Assembly (NCBI GenBank): GCA_900555605.1 | Contig: USLW01000074.1 | Span: 1 to 8,259 of the forward strand | Reading direction: 5' to 3' | DNA: 8,259 nt | Source of the DNA: an uncultured Clostridium sp. | Lineage (GTDB): Bacteria; Bacillota; Clostridia; UBA1212; UBA1255 | Part shown: positions 4,913 to 8,259 of the stretch, piece after piece | Position numbering within the stretch: position 1 is the first letter of the stretch | How the letters are laid out: every line of letters starts with the position of its first letter | Notes under the pieces: model-generated | Seen by the model: the letters and a program-made list of their open reading frames with translations, nothing else | Told to the model about the DNA's origin: nothing | Database searches by the model: none | Program-made: the position numbers and the translations under genes

Positions 4913-5995
4913 ATGCGAAAATGGCCGAAAACAACGGAACAGCTGCAAACTTATACGCTTGCCGATTACACAGCCCTTCTTCGGGCCGCAATTCAGCCGG
5001 ATGAAAAGGCGCTGTACGAAATGACCCGGATCCGGCACAGTGCGCGGGAAGCAGCGGACCGTACCTTTGGCCGCAGTATTTACATCCGCGGTCTCATTGA
5101 GATCTCCAGCTTTTGTAAAAACAACTGTTATTACTGCGGAATCCGCAGAGGAAACGGAAACGCCGCCCGGTACCGCCTGTCGTATGAGGAGATCCTATCC
5201 TGCTGCTGTCATGGCTACGAACTGGGATTTCGTACCTTTGTTCTGCAGGGCGGGGAAGATGCAGGGTTTCAGGAGCAGGAAATGCTGCGGATCATATCCG
5301 GCATCAAACATGCGCACCCTGACTGCGCGGTTACGCTGTCTCTCGGGGAAAAGTCCCCGGAAATCTACCGGCAGTATTTTAACGCAGGCGCGGACCGGTA
5401 TCTGCTGCGGCATGAAACCGCAGATCAGGCGCATTATGAAACGCTGCATCCGAAAGAGATGTCCTACCGGCGCCGCATCGATTGCCTATATGCGCTGAAG
5501 GATATCGGATTTCAGGTAGGAACCGGCTTTATGGTGGGTTCTCCGCAGCAGACACCGGAGACGCTGGCAAAGGATCTGCATTTCATTGCCTCCTTCCGGC
5601 CGCACATGGTTGGAATCGGGCCTTTTATTCCGCACAAGGATACGCCTTATGCGTCTTATCCGCCGGGTTCTGCGGATCTGACACTGTTTCTGATCTCTGT
5701 TCTGCGTCTTATGCTGCCAAAAGCCCTGATTCCAGCGACTACCGCACTGGGGACACTTCGCAAAGACGGAAGAACGCAGGGCATTTTAGCCGGGGCGAAT
5801 GTAATCATGCCGAATCTTTCGCCGCCGGAGGCCAGGCAGAAATATATGCTTTACGATCATAAATGCAGCACAGGTACGGAATCCGCGGAAGGACTGGCAC
5901 AGCTGAAAACACAGCTGCAAGCGATCGGATATGAGATCACGGCCCACAGAGGGGACCACCCGGACTGCTGTGGGGAACACGGTATTACCATTTGA
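4913..5995 (+). CDS. hydE: [FeFe]-hydrogenase H-cluster maturation radical SAM enzyme HydE
   Basis: HydE is a radical SAM enzyme that acts on the HydG product (an Fe-CO-CN-cysteine complex) on the way to the diiron subcluster of [FeFe]-hydrogenase. The radical SAM motif CxxxCxxC is Cys68, Cys72, Cys75, in the context IRGLIEISSFCKNNCYYCG that is characteristic of HydE; GGED (113-116) is the SAM-binding loop. The length of 360 aa is normal. The optional second cluster seen in Thermotoga HydE appears incomplete, since only Cys318 is found in that region; most HydE proteins are thought to do without it. AGGAAAGG (4896-4903) stands 9 nt before ATG 4913. It ends 17 nt before hydG, so the two are surely co-transcribed. 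BioB/PylB-type relatives are the alternative, but the hydG and hydF neighbours settle the assignment. Confidence 0.96.
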   Translation: MRKWPKTTEQLQTYTLADYTALLRAAIQPDEKALYEMTRIRHSAREAADRTFGRSIYIRGLIEISSFCKNNCYYCGIRRGNGNAARYRLSYEEILSCCCHGYELGFRTFVLQGGEDAGFQEQEMLRIISGIKHAHPDCAVTLSLGEKSPEIYRQYFNAGADRYLLRHETADQAHYETLHPKEMSYRRRIDCLYALKDIGFQVGTGFMVGSPQQTPETLAKDLHFIASFRPHMVGIGPFIPHKDTPYASYPPGSADLTLFLISVLRLMLPKALIPATTALGTLRKDGRTQGILAGANVIMPNLSPPEARQKYMLYDHKCSTGTESAEGLAQLKTQLQAIGYEITAHRGDHPDCCGEHGITI

Positions 5996-6012
5996 GAAAG
6001 GAGTCATACAAA

Positions 6013-7431
6013 ATGTATCATATATTATCCAATCAGGCAGAAGAATTTATTGACGACGAGGAAATCCGCGATACGCTCTCCTATGCGCAGGCGCACAAAA
6101 ACGACCGCGGACTGATTACGCAGCTGTTAGACCGGGCGGAAACCTGCAAGGGATTAAATCACCGGGAGGCCGCCGTTCTGCTGGAATGTACGCTTCCCGA
6201 TCTGAATGACCGGATGTTTGCGCTGGCCAAACGGATCAAGCAAAAATTTTACGGCAATCGGATCGTGATGTTTGCGCCCCTGTATCTCTCAAATTATTGT
6301 GTCAACGGCTGTACCTACTGCCCATATCACGCAAAAAACCGGCATATCCCGCGGAAAAAGCTGACGCAGGAGGAAATCGTGCGGGAGGTGACGGCGCTGC
6401 AGGATATGGGACATAAGCGTCTGGCCATTGAGGCCGGAGAGGACCCGGTGCATTGTCCAATTGAATATATCCTGGAGAGTATTCAGACAATCTACAGCAT
6501 CCATCATAAAAACGGCGCAATCCGGCGCGTCAATGTCAACATTGCCGCTACGACTGTGGAGAATTACAAAAAACTAAAGGAGGCCGGCATCGGTACCTAT
6601 ATCCTCTTTCAGGAAACCTATCATAAGCAGACCTATCAGCAGCTCCATCCCACTGGCCCTAAAAGCAATTACGCCTACCACACAGAGGCCATGGACCGAG
6701 CCATGGACGGCGGCATCGATGACGTCGGATTAGGCGTCCTTTTCGGGCTGAATCTGTACCGTTATGATTTTGTAGGACTGCTCATGCACGCGGAGCATTT
6801 AGAGGCTGCAAAAGGCGTCGGTCCCCACACCATCAGCGTACCGCGGATCCGGCCTGCGGACGACATCGATACAAACGATTTTTCCAATGCCGTGGACGAT
6901 GATACCTTTGCCAAAATCGTGGCCGTCATTCGGATTGCCGTACCGTATACCGGCATGATCGTTTCCACCCGAGAATCGGCGGCAGTCAGGGCACGGGTTT
7001 TAAATCTGGGGATTTCTCAGATCAGCGGCGGCTCCCGCACCAGCGTTGGCGGCTATGCGGAGGAGGAGCCGGAGGACGAGAATTCCGCTCAATTCGAAAT
7101 CAGCGACCGGAGGACACTGGATCAGGTTGTAGACTGGCTCCTAAGTCAGGGGTATATTCCCAGCTTCTGCACCGCCTGCTACCGGGAAGGCCGTACCGGA
7201 GACCGTTTTATGCATTTAGTAAAATCCGGACAGATCGCCAATTGCTGTCAGCCCAATGCCCTGATCACCCTAAAAGAATATCTGGAGGATTACGCCTCTC
7301 CTGATACAAAAGCAAAAGGCGAGGCGCTGATCCGCACCGAGCTGGAGCAGATCCCCAGTCCGACGGTAAAAGTCACTGCGGAAAAATATCTTTCCGATCT
7401 GATGGCAGGACAGCGGGACTTTCGTTTCTGA
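6013..7431 (+). CDS. hydG: [FeFe]-hydrogenase H-cluster maturation radical SAM enzyme HydG (tyrosine lyase)
   Basis: HydG cleaves tyrosine into p-cresol and dehydroglycine, which yields the CO and CN- ligands and an Fe(CO)(CN) synthon for the H-cluster. It begins MYHILSNQAEEFIDDEEI, typical of the family. The radical SAM cluster motif CxxxCxxC is Cys96, Cys100, Cys103 (YCVNGCTYC); AGED lies at 141-144. The C-terminal CX2CX22C motif that holds the auxiliary cluster with the dangler iron is Cys386, Cys389 and Cys412, complete here. This C-terminal motif separates HydG from ThiH, which shares the tyrosine lyase fold. The 472-aa length is normal. ATG 6013 has AAAGGAG (5997-6003) 9 nt upstream; a TTG at 5992 in the same frame overlaps the hydE stop and lacks homology. 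All catalytic residues appear intact. Confidence 0.97.
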   Translation: MYHILSNQAEEFIDDEEIRDTLSYAQAHKNDRGLITQLLDRAETCKGLNHREAAVLLECTLPDLNDRMFALAKRIKQKFYGNRIVMFAPLYLSNYCVNGCTYCPYHAKNRHIPRKKLTQEEIVREVTALQDMGHKRLAIEAGEDPVHCPIEYILESIQTIYSIHHKNGAIRRVNVNIAATTVENYKKLKEAGIGTYILFQETYHKQTYQQLHPTGPKSNYAYHTEAMDRAMDGGIDDVGLGVLFGLNLYRYDFVGLLMHAEHLEAAKGVGPHTISVPRIRPADDIDTNDFSNAVDDDTFAKIVAVIRIAVPYTGMIVSTRESAAVRARVLNLGISQISGGSRTSVGGYAEEEPEDENSAQFEISDRRTLDQVVDWLLSQGYIPSFCTACYREGRTGDRFMHLVKSGQIANCCQPNALITLKEYLEDYASPDTKAKGEALIRTELEQIPSPTVKVTAEKYLSDLMAGQRDFRF

Positions 7432-7595
7432 CGGCGCCGGGCCGCGCCTGCTTCTGCTTTCTCCTTGACCCCAACGCAGCACGCGGTTTCCAGGCCTTAC
7501 GCATTATCGGTTTTTCGACTGTCTTCGCTGCTGCGCAGAGCCGCTGATTTTGATTGATCGTCTAAAAAGAGAGAACGAAAAAGGAGCGAACACAC
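7432..7595 (+). other. Gap between hydG and hydF
   Basis: This 164-bp gap holds no gene. It starts with a GC-rich dyad, GGCGC (7433-7437) and GCGCC (7444-7448), with a 6-nt loop, followed by a pyrimidine-rich run without a clean T-tract, so termination would be weak at best. TTGACC at 7465-7470 resembles a -35 box but has no -10 partner at the right distance. CTGCGCAG (7530-7537) is an 8-bp palindrome. AAGGAG (7581-7586) serves hydF. hydF is probably in the same transcript, perhaps with partial attenuation. Confidence 0.45.
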
Positions 7596-8259
7596 ATGAG
7601 TTTAAATGATACCCCGTCTGCAGACAGAATCCATATTGCTTTTTTCGGTATGCGCAACGCCGGAAAGTCCAGTATTATGAATGCAGTCACAGGCCAATCC
7701 CTCTCCATTGTTTCCGATACGAAAGGCACCACAACAGACCCCGTGTACAAGACCATGGAGCTGCTGCCGGCAGGTCCGGTGGTCATGATCGATACCCCCG
7801 GATTGGACGACGAAGGCGCATTAGGCAAGGAACGCGTCAAAAAGGCGCTGCAGGTGCTGCGTAAAACGGATGTGGCGGTACTGGTTGTCGATGCCGCGGC
7901 GGGAAAGCGCACAGAGGATAGGCAGCTGATTGCGCGGCTGAAAGCACAAAACATCCCCTATCTCGTCGTATATAATAAAATTGATTTGTGCGGCGGCATT
8001 TTACCTGAACCGGCGGAAAATGAGATTGCGGTCAGCGCCGCAACCGGTGCGCGTATCCCTGCGCTCAAGGAACGCATTGCAGCGCTGGCCGTGCCTGAGA
8101 CGCCCTCTAAGCGCCTGATCGGAGATTTGGTGCAGCCCCTGGATTTTGTGGTCCTGGTGGTGCCCATTGATAAAGCTGCGCCCAAGGGAAGGCTGATTCT
8201 GCCGCAGCAGCAGACCATCCGGGATATTTTGGAGGCAGGCGCTGTTTCTATTGTAGTAA
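7596..8259 (+). CDS. hydF: [FeFe]-hydrogenase maturation GTPase HydF, N-terminal part
   Basis: HydF is the GTPase and scaffold on which the diiron subcluster is assembled before transfer to apo-hydrogenase. The frame from ATG 7596, 9 nt after AAGGAG, stays open to the window edge (221 codons; full HydF is about 400). The GTPase motifs are complete: P-loop GMRNAGKSS (18-26), switch residues KGTTTDP (43-49), DTPG (66-69), NKID (127-130) and VSAATG (146-151). Sequence after about 165, including VQPLDFVVLVVPIDKAAPKGRLILPQQQ, matches the start of the HydF dimerisation domain. The C-terminal [4Fe-4S] domain with its cysteine ligands would lie beyond the window. TrmE/Der-type GTPases share the G domain, but the second domain and the hydEG neighbours favour HydF. 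Confidence 0.95.
   Translation, partial: MSLNDTPSADRIHIAFFGMRNAGKSSIMNAVTGQSLSIVSDTKGTTTDPVYKTMELLPAGPVVMIDTPGLDDEGALGKERVKKALQVLRKTDVAVLVVDAAAGKRTEDRQLIARLKAQNIPYLVVYNKIDLCGGILPEPAENEIAVSAATGARIPALKERIAALAVPETPSKRLIGDLVQPLDFVVLVVPIDKAAPKGRLILPQQQTIRDILEAGAVSIVV

Noticed and set aside
5992..6012. TTG start for hydG
   Set aside because: It overlaps the hydE stop; ATG 6013 has a well-placed AAAGGAG and matches the family's MYH start.
6013..7431. Assignment as ThiH (thiamine tyrosine lyase)
   Set aside because: The C-terminal CX2CX22C cluster motif and the hydE/hydF context identify HydG.
7562..7954. 130-codon minus-strand frame under hydF
   Set aside because: Antisense to the intact HydF GTPase domain with all G motifs present.

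Overview
The window looks like a piece of chromosome from a strictly anaerobic, fermentative Gram-positive bacterium, most likely class Clostridia. The reasons are a bifunctional AdhE next to a Rex-family redox regulator, the complete start of an [FeFe]-hydrogenase maturation set (hydE, hydG, hydF), strong AGGAGG-type ribosome binding sites, and moderate GC with AT-rich promoters. I cannot name the genus. No mobile element, CRISPR array, tRNA or rRNA is visible. The coding sequences show no frameshifts.

Layout. At the left edge (1-122, minus strand) is the first 40 codons of a radical SAM protein of the YhcC/YtqA type (TIGR01212 family), cut by the window end. A divergent intergenic region with short repeats of ATGCTG separates it from a cysteine-rich Rex-family repressor (336-998, plus). 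A 242-bp regulatory stretch follows, holding a 12-bp AT-rich perfect inverted repeat, a near-consensus Rex operator and a TATAAT box. Next comes adhE (1241-3844), the CoA-linked aldehyde/alcohol dehydrogenase, closed by a strong intrinsic terminator (3906-3950).

A second unit begins with a Crp/Fnr-family regulator (4105-4794), whose own promoter carries a 15-bp palindrome. Then come hydE (4913-5995), hydG (6013-7431) and hydF (7596 to the window edge, truncated). These three make the machinery that builds the catalytic H-cluster of [FeFe]-hydrogenase: HydG makes Fe(CO)(CN) units from tyrosine, HydE processes the HydG product, and HydF is the GTPase scaffold.

How they fit together. Both halves serve disposal of reducing equivalents: AdhE reoxidises NADH by making ethanol from acetyl-CoA, and the hyd genes are needed for H2 production. 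Each half sits beside its own regulator. Rex is expected to sense NADH/NAD+ and to repress adhE through the site at 1192-1207. The Crp/Fnr-like protein may activate hydE: a GTTGC-N4-GCAAC dyad is centred at -41.5 from the start predicted by the hydE TATAAT box, the classic class II activator position. All genes belong to known families. The parts that look new are the regulatory arrangement and the unusual Rex and Crp/Fnr variants, and these remain inferences from sequence.
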